From contig NZ_QPJK01000007.1 in NCBI RefSeq assembly GCF_003337555.1, positions 196,553 to 260,552 of the forward strand: a stretch of 64,000 nucleotides of DNA. The letters are read 5' to 3'. Both the position numbers and the translations under genes were made by a program. The notes under the pieces were generated by a model. It was not told the origin of the DNA and did not search any database. It worked only from the letters and a program-made list of their open reading frames with translations. Position 1 is the stretch's first letter; each line of letters begins with the position of its first letter. This DNA comes from Pseudorhodoferax soli. Lineage in GTDB: Bacteria; Pseudomonadota; Gammaproteobacteria; Burkholderiales; Burkholderiaceae_C. Shown here piece after piece: positions 8,782 through 18,287 of this stretch.

Positions 8782-10104
8782 TCAGTCGCGCTTGCGCTTG
8801 GCCACGTTCACGAGCGCAGCCGGAATGGTGAACACCAGGATGCTGCCGATGACCAGGCTCCCGGCGAGGCCGAACACACCCGCACCGGCTGTCCCGGAAG
8901 CGGTCTGCACGAGGCCGATCACATAGGGGCTGACCACGCCTGAGATGCTGCCCACCGAGTTGACGAAGGCGATGCCGGCCGCTGCAGCGCCACCGGTGAG
9001 GATGGACGCCGGCAGCACCCAGAACTGCGAGATCGTCGCCATCACGCCGACGGTACCGATCGTCAGCGCCACCAACGCCCAGGTCGTGTCCTTCGCCACG
9101 AGCACGCTGGCGAACAGGCCCGCGGCGCCCAGCAGGCCCGCCAGCGACAGATGCCAGCGCCGTTCGCCCGTGGCATCCGAGTTGCGGCTGATCAGGATCA
9201 TGCCGACCACGGCTGCAGCGTAGGGGATCGAGGACAGCAAGCCCACGTCCAGCGGATCGGTCACGCCGCTGGCCTTGACCAGGCTGGGCAGCCAGAAGCT
9301 GACGCCGTACAGGCCCATGGTGAAGAAGAAGTAGATGCCCGCCAGCAACAGCACCTTGGGATTGGTCAGGCCGTCCTTGATGGAGTGCAGGTGCTGGCCC
9401 TGCTGCTCGGCAGCCAGGTCGTGCTGGATGAGCGACTTCTCGGCCGCGGTCAGCCACTTGGCATCGGCAACCTTGTCATTGAGGAAGAAGAAGGCGACCA
9501 CGCCCACCAGCACGGTCGGCAGGCCCTGGAGCAGGAACATCCACTGCCAGCCGTGCATCCCCAGGTGGCCGTTGAAGTGGGTCATCATCCAGCCCGACAA
9601 CGGCCCGCCGATGACGCCGGACATCGGAATGCCGGTCAGGAACAGCGCGGTGACCTTGCTGCGGCGCGAGTTAGGGAACCAGTAGGTGAGGTACAGCAGG
9701 ATGGCCGGGATGAAGCCGGCTTCGGCCACCCCGAGCAGGAAACGCAGGATGTAGAAGCTCGTCGGGCTCGACACGAACATCATCCCGGCGGAGATGGCCC
9801 CCCAGGTGACCATGATGCGCGCAATCCAGCGACGTGCGCCCACCTTCAGCAGGATCAGGTTGCTGGGGACCTCGAACATCAGGTAGCCGACAAAGAAGAT
9901 GCCGGCGCCGAGACCGTAGATCGCGTCGCTGAAGCCGAGGTCCTGCGACATCTGCAGCTTGGCGAAGCTGACGTTGATGCGGTCCAGGTAGGCGCACACG
10001 TAGCACAGGAACAGGAAGGGAAGCAGTCGCCAGGCCACCTTGGAATAGGTGGCGGCTTCGATGTCCGTGGTTGTGGACTGTGGGGTCGCGACGTCGCTAT
10101 ACAT
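8782..10104 (-). CDS. MFS transporter, anion:cation symporter (ACS) family
   Basis: The protein has 440 residues and about twelve membrane segments. The LDRINVSFAK segment after TM1 and the SRRSKVTALF loop are typical of ACS-family porters for phthalate, hexuronates, tartrate or aromatic acids. The start ATG at 10104 has a GGAGAC ribosome site; the frame upstream of it lacks one. It lies 102 bp behind the class II aldolase gene on the same strand, so both likely form one operon serving a single organic acid. Confidence 0.9.
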   Translation of the reverse strand: MYSDVATPQSTTTDIEAATYSKVAWRLLPFLFLCYVCAYLDRINVSFAKLQMSQDLGFSDAIYGLGAGIFFVGYLMFEVPSNLILLKVGARRWIARIMVTWGAISAGMMFVSSPTSFYILRFLLGVAEAGFIPAILLYLTYWFPNSRRSKVTALFLTGIPMSGVIGGPLSGWMMTHFNGHLGMHGWQWMFLLQGLPTVLVGVVAFFFLNDKVADAKWLTAAEKSLIQHDLAAEQQGQHLHSIKDGLTNPKVLLLAGIYFFFTMGLYGVSFWLPSLVKASGVTDPLDVGLLSSIPYAAAVVGMILISRNSDATGERRWHLSLAGLLGAAGLFASVLVAKDTTWALVALTIGTVGVMATISQFWVLPASILTGGAAAAGIAFVNSVGSISGVVSPYVIGLVQTASGTAGAGVFGLAGSLVIGSILVFTIPAALVNVAKRKRD

Positions 10105-10206
10105 TGTTTTGTCTCCGGGGGCTTGAGGGGATGGAGCGGCCGAGCGCCGCCCCTCCGACGGCATCGTTGCCGTCGGCCGTTGCGAGTCAGGAAGCGCGGA
10201 TGCGCG

Positions 10207-11064
10207 TCAGTCGAACATGTCGGGCTGCGTCGCAGCCAGGTGTTCGTAGATCGGCTGGAAGTGCAGCCAGCCGATGTACTCCGAGCCCACGTGCTCGCGG
10301 CTGTAGCGCGAGCGCTGCGCATCGACCATCACGGGCTTGTGGCCGGTGGCCTCCACCATCAGCTGCTGGCGGCAGCAGCGCTCCAGTGCCATGAACCAGA
10401 AGGCGGCGGACTCGATGCTGTAGCGGCTGGCCGTGAGCAGGCCGTGGTTCTGGTGGATCGCGGCTTTCACGCCCTTGAACCAGTCGCACACGGCCGTGCC
10501 GGCCTTCTCTTCCACCGCCACCTGGCCGGCTTCCTCGCGGATCACGACGTGGTCCTCGAAGAACGCGGCCGCGTCCTGCGAGATCGGATCGAGGGGCCGG
10601 CCCAGCGCTGCGAACGCCGTTCCATAGACCGTGTGCGCGTGGCACATCGACAGGATGTCGGGATGGGCTTCATGCACGGCCGCGTGCAGCACGAAGCCTG
10701 CGCGATTGAGCGCGTAGTCGCCCTCCACGACCGTGCCCTTGTGGTCGGCCAGGATGAGGTTGGACAGATTGACCTGCGAGAAGTGCACGCACATCGGATT
10801 GGTCCAGTACAGCTCGGGATGCTCCGGATCACGGATGGTCAGGTGCCCGGCGAAGCCGTAGTCGAAGCCCTCCAGCGCGAATGCGCGGCATGCCGCCACG
10901 AGGCGCTTCTTGAGGTGCAGGCGTTGGTCGTCCAGGTTCTTGAACGTGGGCAACTCGGGATAGATCAGCCCCTTCTGTTGCGGTTGGTAGATGGAAACGC
11001 GCCCATCGGGAAGACGGGGAAGAACAGGATCCTGGCGGACCGGGAGATCGAGTACGGCGGACAT
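10207..11064 (-). CDS. Class II aldolase/adducin family protein
   Basis: The protein has 285 residues. Metal-binding motifs are visible: CHAHTVYG around the middle and a later QNHG, which with the upstream glutamate fit the zinc site of the L-fuculose-phosphate aldolase/ribulose-5-phosphate epimerase fold. Some members are decarboxylases or hydroxy-acid aldolases, so the precise reaction is open. The start ATG at 11064 has GAGGAG nine bases upstream. It shares a divergent promoter region with the LysR gene at 11235 and is followed by an MFS transporter gene. Confidence 0.88.
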   Translation of the reverse strand: MSAVLDLPVRQDPVLPRLPDGRVSIYQPQQKGLIYPELPTFKNLDDQRLHLKKRLVAACRAFALEGFDYGFAGHLTIRDPEHPELYWTNPMCVHFSQVNLSNLILADHKGTVVEGDYALNRAGFVLHAAVHEAHPDILSMCHAHTVYGTAFAALGRPLDPISQDAAAFFEDHVVIREEAGQVAVEEKAGTAVCDWFKGVKAAIHQNHGLLTASRYSIESAAFWFMALERCCRQQLMVEATGHKPVMVDAQRSRYSREHVGSEYIGWLHFQPIYEHLAATQPDMFD

Positions 11065-11166
11065 GTGGTGCTCCTCAAGAGATGGATCGGGTCCAGGCGC
11101 TGCGTTCGCTCGCTTGCCTGGATGGGTGCGCATCTTCAATCGGACTCGCCTGAAGCACAAACGATG

Positions 11167-11190
11167 GATGTTCATGTTCAGATGAACATC
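11167..11190. promoter_or_regulatory. LysR-type dyad between aldolase and lysR
   Basis: A perfect 9-bp inverted repeat (GATGTTCAT and ATGAACATC, 6-bp spacer) lies in the 170-bp divergent region. It is 45 bp before the lysR ATG and about 100 bp before the aldolase start. It contains the T-N11-A core expected of LysR regulators, placed as an autorepression/activation site. Confidence 0.5.
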
Positions 11191-11234
11191 ATTCATGTCA
11201 ATGAAGGCACAATCTCCGCGTCCAAAGGCCTTTG

Positions 11235-12134
11235 ATGCGCAAGATCCCCAACTTCGTCCTGCTCCGAGCGTTCGAGGCGGCAGCCCGCCTGGAGAGCTTC
11301 TCGCTCGCCGCCGCGGAGCTGAGCCTGACACCTTCTGCCATCAGCCACCAGGTGCGCGAGTTGGAGGATGTCTTCGGCAAGCAGCTGTTCCAGCGGCTGC
11401 ACCGGCGCGTCGAGCTGACCCCCGAGGGCCGACGTCTGGCGACCGAGCTGACCCGTGTGCTGGATGCGTTGGAGGCCAGCTGCGCCGAGGTCAGCCTCGC
11501 GCCTTCGAGCCAGGTGCTGTCGGTGTATTGCGCGCCCACGTTCGCAGTCAAGTGGCTCGGCCCTCGCTTGGCGTCGTTCGCGAAATCGCATCCCGAGGTG
11601 ACGATCCGGATGACCAGCGGCGCAGAGCCCATGGACCTGATGCGGGCGCGCGAGGTCGACCTCGCCATCTCCTACGGGCTTGCGCTCCAACGCCCCGGCG
11701 TGGAGATCATCTCGCTCGGCAAGGAGACGATCGCACCTCTTTGCTCTCCTGCCCTGATCCCAGCAGCGGCGACGGCGCGCGACGTCTTGACCAGCACGAC
11801 GCTCATCGACTCACCCCTCAGCCAGGTGAGCTGGCGCGACTGGTTCGCGCTCAACGGCATGCAGCTGCCCTCGCGCATCCGCCAGTCCTTCGACCGTGCT
11901 GCGTTGTCCATCGCCGCAGCGGCCGACGGCCTGGGGATCGCACTCGAATCGACCAGGCTTGCGGAGCGCGAGCTGGCGCGTGGAGAGCTTGTCGAGCTCG
12001 GCAGCAAGGAATTCAAGCGCGTGCTGCGCGAGACGCACTTCCTGTCACAGCGTACGAACGAGCGCCATCTGGACAAGATCAAGAAGTTCAGGACATGGCT
12101 GCTCGCCCAACTTCCATCGGCACCGAAGCGCTGA
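11235..12134 (+). CDS. LysR family regulator (GcvA-like)
   Basis: About 299 residues. The N-terminal winged helix reads LRAFEAAARLESFSLAAAEL and SLTPSAISHQVRELE, followed by a substrate-binding domain with the pattern APTFAVKWLGPRL common in GcvA-like members. The ATG at 11235 is preferred over the adjacent TTG at 11232. It is divergent from the aldolase-MFS operon across a clear dyad and is its probable activator. Its end is 43 bp from the convergent AEC transporter gene. Confidence 0.92.
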   Translation: MRKIPNFVLLRAFEAAARLESFSLAAAELSLTPSAISHQVRELEDVFGKQLFQRLHRRVELTPEGRRLATELTRVLDALEASCAEVSLAPSSQVLSVYCAPTFAVKWLGPRLASFAKSHPEVTIRMTSGAEPMDLMRAREVDLAISYGLALQRPGVEIISLGKETIAPLCSPALIPAAATARDVLTSTTLIDSPLSQVSWRDWFALNGMQLPSRIRQSFDRAALSIAAAADGLGIALESTRLAERELARGELVELGSKEFKRVLRETHFLSQRTNERHLDKIKKFRTWLLAQLPSAPKR

Positions 12135-12177
12135 GCCACTCTGCGCACGCAGCCGCAGTACGCGAAGGGCTTGCGTC

Positions 12178-13116
12178 TCAGGCCGGCAGCACGAGCAGCA
12201 GCGCACTCAGGGTGACCAGCGAGCAGGCGGTCGTCAAGAGGGTGGTCGTCGCGGTGGGCCCTGCTTCTCGCCTGTAGAACTCGGCCAGCATTAAAGGCCC
12301 CGTTCCGGTCGGAAGCGCTGCCATCAGAACGGCCGCCTTGACCAGCGACGGGGGCAGATGGAACACGGAACGTGCCAACCACCAGGTCAGCAACGGCAGC
12401 CCGACGAGCTTGGTCGCCGTCAACACGAGAGGCAAGGTCCTGGCGCCGCCTCGCGCGACGGGACGGTCGGCCAGGAAGGCGCCCAAGCCGACCAAGGCGC
12501 AGGGCGTCGCAGCCTGACCGATCAACTGCAGGAACGACGCAACGCCCTGCGGAATCTCGGCACCGAGAACCGACAGCAACGCGGCGACCAAGGGCGCCAG
12601 TATGATGGGGTTCTTCACGGAACGGCCAAGCGCAGCGAGCATGGAATGGGCCGAGGCTCTGCGTCCGGCCAGGCCAACTTCGACCAAAACCACGGCCACG
12701 GTGAACAGCAGGCACACGACGATCAGCGTGGACAGCGTCGCAGCAATGACACCCTGCTCCCCGAACGCCAGCAGGCACAGTGGCAGGCCGACGTAGGCCG
12801 TGTTCGAGTAGGACGCGGCCACGGCGTCCACTGTGGCGTCGGCCACTGGTTTTCCAGTCCTGGTCCGAACGAACAGCACGGCGAAGAAGACGGCCAGCGT
12901 GGCGATGCCGAAAGTCGCGATGAAGCCGGGTTGCCACAGCGCCGTCCAATTGCTGCGCAGAACGACTTCGAACAAGGCCGCCGGCAGTGCGAAGTGCACA
13001 ACGAATCGGTTCAGAACGCTGGCCGCACCGGCATCGAAAAGGGCTCTGCGCCGGCCCACGTAGCCCACGGCGATGAGGCAAAAGAGCGGCAGGAGAATGT
13101 TCAGGGTGATGGCCAT
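12178..13116 (-). CDS. AEC family (auxin efflux carrier-like) transporter
   Basis: The protein has 312 residues and about ten membrane segments in the two-half layout of AEC permeases. Signature stretches are SYSNTAYVGLPL in the first half and PTGTGPLMLAEFY in the second. Bacterial members move malonate, malate or other small carboxylates. It is divergent from a LysR gene (13235) with a dyad between them, a common regulator-transporter pair. The substrate is unknown. Confidence 0.9.
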   Translation of the reverse strand: MAITLNILLPLFCLIAVGYVGRRRALFDAGAASVLNRFVVHFALPAALFEVVLRSNWTALWQPGFIATFGIATLAVFFAVLFVRTRTGKPVADATVDAVAASYSNTAYVGLPLCLLAFGEQGVIAATLSTLIVVCLLFTVAVVLVEVGLAGRRASAHSMLAALGRSVKNPIILAPLVAALLSVLGAEIPQGVASFLQLIGQAATPCALVGLGAFLADRPVARGGARTLPLVLTATKLVGLPLLTWWLARSVFHLPPSLVKAAVLMAALPTGTGPLMLAEFYRREAGPTATTTLLTTACSLVTLSALLLVLPA

Positions 13117-13201
13117 GGTGCTGGCCTGGCGCTTTGCCGGGCCTTGTCGGATGTGGATCTCGATCGCATCCTAGGGATTACCCTTTATGCCGTCCAATAT
13201 C

Positions 13202-13219
13202 TTGTCAGTCGATTGACAA
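13202..13219. promoter_or_regulatory. LysR-type dyad in the AEC/lysR divergent region
   Basis: TTGTCA-N6-TGACAA is a perfect 6-bp inverted repeat ending 15 bp before the lysR ATG at 13235. The position fits an autoregulatory LysR recognition site that could also act on the AEC gene starting at 13116. Confidence 0.45.
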
Positions 13220-13234
13220 TACCTTTTTTGCATC

Positions 13235-14113
13235 ATGCTCGATTCACGCCGCCTGCGCTACTTCCTTGCGGTCGCCGATGCGCTGCACTTCGGCCGCGCT
13301 GCCGAGCGACTGAACATCTCTCAACCGCCACTGAGTCGGCAGATCGCGTCCCTGGAAGAGGACCTGGGCACCGCGCTGTTCCATCGGAACGCCCACCACG
13401 TGGTGCTCACTCCAGCCGGCACACGTCTTCAATCAGACGCTCGCGACATCCTTGCCTCGATGGCGCGTGCCGAGGCCAACGCCCGCGCCGCAGCCATCGG
13501 AGAGTCCGGAGCACTGACCATCGGCTTCACGATGTGCGCGGCTTATAGCGTCGTCCCAAGCTACGCGAAGACCTTCAGCACGCGGTACCCGGAGGTCGAC
13601 CTGACCCTGCGCGAGGTGCTGTCCAGCGACCTCGCAGCGCAGGTGAGCGATGGAACCATTGACGCAGCAGTCGTACTGGCGCAAGCAGTCCCCAAGGGAA
13701 TCAACCAGCGCACGGTGGTGCGCGAGCAGCTGTGTCTGGCGTTGCCGCGAGCGCACCGCCTCTCCAGCCAGCGCCGGATCGTCCCTGCCGCGCTCAGGGA
13801 CGAAGTCTTTGTCGCCGCCTCCATGGACATCGCCCCGTCCCTGCGGCAGGCCATGCTTGCGCAGTGCGAGATGGCTGGCTTCGTCCCTCGCATCGGCATG
13901 GAAGTGCACCTGCAGCAGACCATCCTGACGTTGGTGGCCGAAGGCGTCGGCGTGGCGCTGGTGCCAGCCTCCATGCGCAAACTGCAGACTTCTGCGATCG
14001 TGTTCAAGTCGCTTCCCGACGCCGTCAGCATCTCGCAGCAGTTGATCTGGCGCGCCACGAACTCGAACCCGTGCCTGCACAACCTGCTGTCCATCGCCAA
14101 CCCCGTCGAATGA
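13235..14113 (+). CDS. LysR family regulator (BenM/CatM-like)
   Basis: The protein has 292 residues and begins MLDSRRLRYFLAVADALHFG with the helix-turn-helix LNISQPPLSRQIASLEEDLG. This N-terminus and the EGVGVALVPASM segment of the effector domain are typical of the BenM/CatM/CbnR group that responds to aromatic breakdown products. It is divergent from the AEC transporter and upstream of a Bug-type binding protein gene. Targets are inferred from position only. Confidence 0.92.
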   Translation: MLDSRRLRYFLAVADALHFGRAAERLNISQPPLSRQIASLEEDLGTALFHRNAHHVVLTPAGTRLQSDARDILASMARAEANARAAAIGESGALTIGFTMCAAYSVVPSYAKTFSTRYPEVDLTLREVLSSDLAAQVSDGTIDAAVVLAQAVPKGINQRTVVREQLCLALPRAHRLSSQRRIVPAALRDEVFVAASMDIAPSLRQAMLAQCEMAGFVPRIGMEVHLQQTILTLVAEGVGVALVPASMRKLQTSAIVFKSLPDAVSISQQLIWRATNSNPCLHNLLSIANPVE

Positions 14114-14520
14114 GCCGCAGCTGGTCGGTCCCATCGGGCACTGCCGGATCGGTCCGACCGCGCGAGCGACCCATGCGCTGACGCCACGCCGGCCTGCACT
14201 CCGTGCGGGAGACGGATGACCGAGCAACAGCGCCAATTCACAAGGGCAACGGGGGCTGCAGACGCCGGCCCGGGCCCATCGGCAGCGCGCGTCCCCGTGC
14301 CGCACCTGGTCCATCGACGGTGTGTTGAAGATCAGCTCAATTGAGTATGAAGCCGCATCGCCATCAAATGGCTGCGCGCAGACAACAAGCAGGCACGAGA
14401 CGCAAGCACGCACCTCCCAGTTGCAGTGCTGCAGGGATCCGATGCCATTCGGCGTCCAGGAGCGGAGCTGCGCCGTTCCTTGTCCCAGGCGGTCTTGCGC
14501 CGGATCGAAGGAGACAACCG
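14114..14520. other. Intergenic region with CTCAATTGAG palindrome
   Basis: This is about 407 bp without a supported gene. It contains the perfect 10-bp palindrome CTCAATTGAG at 14336-14345 and the ribosome site (AAGGAGAC) of the Bug gene at 14521. Similar CAATTG cores lie near 16388 and 29087, also in intergenic DNA. Open frames here are GC artefacts. Confidence 0.4.
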
Positions 14521-15516
14521 ATGAACGTGTCCGTGGTGCGTAGCCTCGTAGCAGGCGCTCTGGCAACGATGACGGGGCTCGCCAGCGTGGCGGCGGCCGC
14601 AGAGGTCTATCCGGCAAAGCCGATTCAGCTGGTGGTGCCCTTCAGTGCGGGCGGCGACGCGGACCAGTCAGCGCGCAACCTCGCCGCATCTGCGGCCGAC
14701 ATCCTCGGCCAGCCGATGATCGTGGTCAACAAGGCTGGCGGCAACGGCATCATCGGATCCCAGTACGTCAAGGCTGCCAAGCCCGATGGGTACACGCTAC
14801 TGCTTGCCCGCACGGGACCGCAGATCCTGCTCCCGGCGTTGCAGCCGCAGACGACCGGATATGCCTGGAACGACTTCACCTTCCTGGGGCTGCTGGATCT
14901 CAATCCCGTGATCTGCGCGGTTCATCCTGACAGTCCGTTCAAGAACTTCCAAGACCTCGTCGCGGGCCTGCAGGCGAAGCCGGGAAAGCTCAGCTACAGC
15001 CACCCAGGCGTCGCAACCGTTCCGAACCTGACACCCCAACTCGTGCTGAGCAGTCTGGGGCTGCCCCCTGGCGCGGCCATCAACGTTCCCTACAAGGGAG
15101 GTGGCGAAGCCGTGCTGGCCGTCATGTCCCGCGAGGTCGACTTCTCCTGCGGGAATCTGAGTTCGATGATGGGCAACCTGACCGGAGGCAAGCTCCGTCC
15201 CCTGATCACGACGACGCCTGAACGTCTGAACAAGTTCCCGAACCTGCCTACGGCCAGGGAGGCCGGCTTTCCGCAGCTCGAGGCCATGCTCGGCTGGAGT
15301 GCGCTGTACGGCCCCCCCAACATGAGCACGGCGACCGTGAACCGATGGGTTGGTGCGCTGCAGCGCGTCGCAGGCGACGCACGATGGATTGCAGGAACGC
15401 AGGGCTTTGGCGGCATTCCCCGCGTTCTACCTCCCGCAGACACCGAGAAGTTCGTGGGCGAGAGCTTCTCCATCAACCAAAGGATCGTCCGAGACGCCAA
15501 CCTGAAGCTCGAGTAG
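14521..15516 (+). CDS. Bug/TctC family tricarboxylate-type solute-binding protein
   Basis: The protein has 331 residues with a cleavable signal peptide ending near ASVAAAA. The Bug hallmarks follow: YPAKPIQLVVPFSAGGDAD, VVNKAGGNGIIGSQYV, and the second-domain NVPYKGGGEAV. These periplasmic proteins bind carboxylates and nicotinate-like acids. No TctA/TctB membrane genes are adjacent, so it is an orphan, as is usual in Burkholderiales. The start ATG at 14521 has AAGGAGAC upstream; the longer frame is rejected. It may form a unit with the alkylhydroperoxidase-like gene at 15634. Confidence 0.93.
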   Translation: MNVSVVRSLVAGALATMTGLASVAAAAEVYPAKPIQLVVPFSAGGDADQSARNLAASAADILGQPMIVVNKAGGNGIIGSQYVKAAKPDGYTLLLARTGPQILLPALQPQTTGYAWNDFTFLGLLDLNPVICAVHPDSPFKNFQDLVAGLQAKPGKLSYSHPGVATVPNLTPQLVLSSLGLPPGAAINVPYKGGGEAVLAVMSREVDFSCGNLSSMMGNLTGGKLRPLITTTPERLNKFPNLPTAREAGFPQLEAMLGWSALYGPPNMSTATVNRWVGALQRVAGDARWIAGTQGFGGIPRVLPPADTEKFVGESFSINQRIVRDANLKLE

Positions 15517-15520
15517 CCGA

Positions 15521-15538
15521 CGCTGGCCGACGCCAGCG
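15521..15538 (+). terminator. Hairpin after the Bug gene
   Basis: CGCTGGC-CGAC-GCCAGCG forms a 7-bp GC stem with a tetraloop, starting 4 bp after the TAG stop. There is no T-run, so it may only stabilise the 3' end or slow transcription. Confidence 0.35.
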
Positions 15539-15633
15539 CCGCAGCCCAATGTGCGCCAACGCGGCTCCAACAAGCGCCGCGTGGCTCCCAGTACCCCTCC
15601 CCTTCCCCACTCCCGCACCTCTGCACAGCAACC

Positions 15634-16302
15634 ATGAGCACCTTGACCTCCGTCCCCTCCTTCGACATGCCCGCGCTGACACTGGACCTCCTGGACAACG
15701 CGCCCGAGTTGTTCTCGGCGTTCCGCGAGTACGCCGAAGTCGTCCAACGTTCGGCGGAGGCCTCGATGACGCCACGCCTCCATGCGATGGTGCGCCTGGC
15801 CGTCGCATTGGCCATTCCGAATGAAGACCTTGCGAGCCGCTGCCTGAAGCTCGCGAGGCAGCACGCCTCTGCGGCGGATATCGCTGGCGCGGTGAACGCC
15901 GCAAGCCATCTCCGAAGCGGCGCGGCCATCGCCTATGGCCGCCTCGTGTTCAAACTGATGGAGCCCGCGCAGGCCTCCTCGGCGGAGGGGACCGGTCGCG
16001 CGCAGATGGCGCTGGACCGCGAGTACATGACCAAGTTGCGCAAGGCCAGCCCCGCCCCTTTCGACGCGATGGCCAAGCTTTCGATGGCCCGCCAGAAGAG
16101 TCCTGTGATCTCGGCACTGGACCACGAACTGATCTCGGTGGCCATCGGCACCGTGACGCAATGCGTGTACTGCCTGGAAGTCCACGGCAACAAGGCCAAG
16201 GAAGTGGGCGCCACTGACCAGCAAATCGCGGACGCTGTCCACATCGCCATCGCCGCACGCTACGAAGCGACGCTGCACGAATGGGCGGCGGTGGCCGACT
16301 GA
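15634..16302 (+). CDS. Carboxymuconolactone decarboxylase/AhpD-like protein
   Basis: The protein has 222 residues in two halves of the all-helical AhpD fold. The second half carries the redox motif Cys-Val-Tyr-Cys-x3-His (CVYCLEVH) with an upstream glutamate, as in alkylhydroperoxidase-like members. The first half lacks the cysteines. It could be a peroxide-linked disulfide protein or a lactone decarboxylase relative; the CxxC-H favours the former. It follows the Bug gene on the same strand. Confidence 0.85.
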   Translation: MSTLTSVPSFDMPALTLDLLDNAPELFSAFREYAEVVQRSAEASMTPRLHAMVRLAVALAIPNEDLASRCLKLARQHASAADIAGAVNAASHLRSGAAIAYGRLVFKLMEPAQASSAEGTGRAQMALDREYMTKLRKASPAPFDAMAKLSMARQKSPVISALDHELISVAIGTVTQCVYCLEVHGNKAKEVGATDQQIADAVHIAIAARYEATLHEWAAVAD

Positions 16303-16588
16303 CACGCCTGCACCTACGCGGTCGGCCAACATCGACTCCGCCTCTGCGTCGGTCGAGCAGCCGCCCGAGATCCACTTGAACCCAAATTCAATTGGATGTG
16401 ATCGTGTTGATCCATAGGATGCACAGCGACTCCACGCACCGGTCCCGGGCGAGTGCTCGTCGTTGACACCCACACGGGCGCCGATACCGCTCTGGGGTCC
16501 AGTCTGCCGAGAAGCCCGGGGGTCCGGCCTTGGAACGTGGGCGCTTGCGCCCGCCCCGGCGCCCGCGCTTTGCATTCTGTTCCCCAAG

Positions 16589-17602
16589 ATGATCCTCGTT
16601 CACAAGGCTTCCGCTGCCCGTGCAGCCCTCACCCGGAAATGGCCCGGCCTGGTGGTGTGCGTCACCGTCGCGTGCGCCGCGACATTTCTCTCCCAGCACT
16701 ACGGCGGCCCGCAACTGCTGTACGCCCTGCTGATCGGCCTGGCGTTCCACTTCCTGCACGGCAACCCGCAGATCTCCGCGGGAGTGGACTTCTGCGCCAG
16801 GACGTTGCTGCGGACGGGCGTCGCCCTTCTCGGCGCACGGATCACTGTGGACCAGGTCGCACACCTGGGGCTGCGCGCGGGCGTGATCGTCGCGCTCGGC
16901 CTTGCATTGACCATCATGTGCGGACTGGCATTGGCGCGCCTTGGGCGTCGCCGCATGGAAGAGGGACTGCTGTCGGGCGGAGCCGTCGCGATATGCGGGG
17001 CCTCGGCCGCGATGGCAATCGCGGCCACGCTGCCATCGACACGCGAGAACGAGCGACTCACGCTCTTCACGGTGGTCGGTGTCACGGTGTTCTCGACCAT
17101 CGCCATGGTTCTCTATCCCTTTGCGCTGCATTTCCTCCCGCTGTCCGCGGTCGACCGCGGTGTGTTCCTGGGCGGCACCATCCACGACGTCGCGCAAGTC
17201 GTGGCAGCAGGCATGCTGCTCGGACCGGAGACCGCCGACGCGGCAACCGTGGTGAAACTTTTCCGGGTGCTCCTGCTCGTACCGGTCGTCTTGCTCATCA
17301 CTGTCGCGCTGCGCAGGTACAGCAGCGCGGGCACGGGCGGCGGGCGTCCCCCAGCTGTCCCGTTCTTCTTGATCGCCTTCATCGCACTCGTGGCCGTCTC
17401 CAGCCTGAACATCTGGCCGGCCGGGGTCGTGACGGCGGCGAGCGACGCCTCCCGCTGGCTGCTGGTCACTGCCATTGCCGCTGCCGGGGTGAAGACATCC
17501 TTCGAGGAGTTGCTGAAGATGGGATGGTGGCCGGTATTGATGCTTCTCGGAGAGACGCTCTTCATCGCTGCTTTCGTCATGGTCGCGCTCCTCTTCGTTT
17601 GA
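16589..17602 (+). CDS. YeiH/UPF0324 family putative sulfate exporter
   Basis: The protein has 337 residues and nine or ten membrane segments, with the family motifs GVALLGARIT, GGAVAICGASAAMAIA and GTIHDVAQVVAAG. The family is annotated as putative sulfate exporters and is often near sulfonate or taurine catabolism. Here no sulfonate gene is next to it. The ATG at 16589 gives the normal length (about 340-350 residues); the upstream extension is proline/arginine-rich noise. Confidence 0.9.
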   Translation: MILVHKASAARAALTRKWPGLVVCVTVACAATFLSQHYGGPQLLYALLIGLAFHFLHGNPQISAGVDFCARTLLRTGVALLGARITVDQVAHLGLRAGVIVALGLALTIMCGLALARLGRRRMEEGLLSGGAVAICGASAAMAIAATLPSTRENERLTLFTVVGVTVFSTIAMVLYPFALHFLPLSAVDRGVFLGGTIHDVAQVVAAGMLLGPETADAATVVKLFRVLLLVPVVLLITVALRRYSSAGTGGGRPPAVPFFLIAFIALVAVSSLNIWPAGVVTAASDASRWLLVTAIAAAGVKTSFEELLKMGWWPVLMLLGETLFIAAFVMVALLFV

Positions 17603-17711
17603 CCACAGCTCAACCTCCAGTGCTTCACCAGCCCCTCCGCACGAACGCAGGCTCCATGCCGGTCGATGGTGACGGCGGTGCAGCCACTCTCGGAAAGGAA
17701 TCCTTGCCCCC

Positions 17712-18287
17712 ATGCACCAAGCACTCGCCGCACGCCGACGTGTCCTGACCCTGTCAGGCGCCGCCCTGCTCGCCGCCAACGCGCCCTTTGGCGCGGCGCA
17801 CGCTCAATCCACCGCTGCGCAGGACACGACCTGGAAGAAGCTCGAAGCCGCTTCGTGGATTCGCGATGGCCAGGCGTCGGCGCCCCAGATCGTGTACGTG
17901 ATCACCGATCCCAACTGCATCTGGTGCCACCGCTTCTGGGAGGCGGCGCGACCGTGGGTCGCCGCCGGCAAGGTGCAGGTCCGTCATCTCCTGGTCGGCA
18001 TCATTCGGCCTGACAGCCCTCGCAAGGCGGCGACTATCCTGAACTCAAAAGACCCTGCCGCGGCAATCGAACAGAACGAGAAGGCGTTCGGAAACGGCGG
18101 CATCTTCCCTTCCGGCGCCGTGAACGAGAGCGCCAAGCGCAAGCTGGACGGCAATCTGCAGTTGATGCGCGAACTGGACTTTCGCGGTACGCCTGCGATC
18201 ATCTTCAAGAACCGTGCGGGTGTCGTCGAGAAGATCGCCGGCTTTCCCCGCAGCGAGCGAATGGAAGCCGTCATGGGCGAACGCTGA
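17712..18287 (+). CDS. DsbG-like periplasmic thiol:disulfide protein
   Basis: The protein has 191 residues. An N-terminal signal with RRR before a hydrophobic core ends around GAAHAQ. A thioredoxin fold follows, with active site Cys-Ile-Trp-Cys (ITDPNCIWCHRFW) and a cis-proline loop GTPAIIF. It resembles the catalytic domain of DsbC/DsbG. It is shorter than DsbG and appears to lack the N-terminal dimerisation domain, so it is probably monomeric. It is codirectional with the YeiH gene, 109 bp downstream. Confidence 0.85.
   Translation: MHQALAARRRVLTLSGAALLAANAPFGAAHAQSTAAQDTTWKKLEAASWIRDGQASAPQIVYVITDPNCIWCHRFWEAARPWVAAGKVQVRHLLVGIIRPDSPRKAATILNSKDPAAAIEQNEKAFGNGGIFPSGAVNESAKRKLDGNLQLMRELDFRGTPAIIFKNRAGVVEKIAGFPRSERMEAVMGER

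Noticed and set aside
9151-11235. 694-codon plus-strand frame across the MFS and aldolase genes
   Set aside because: It spans two well-supported minus-strand genes and their promoter, so it is a GC artefact.
16388-17779. 463-codon minus-strand frame opposite the YeiH gene
   Set aside because: The plus strand shows clear membrane segments and YeiH motifs; the antisense product is low-complexity.
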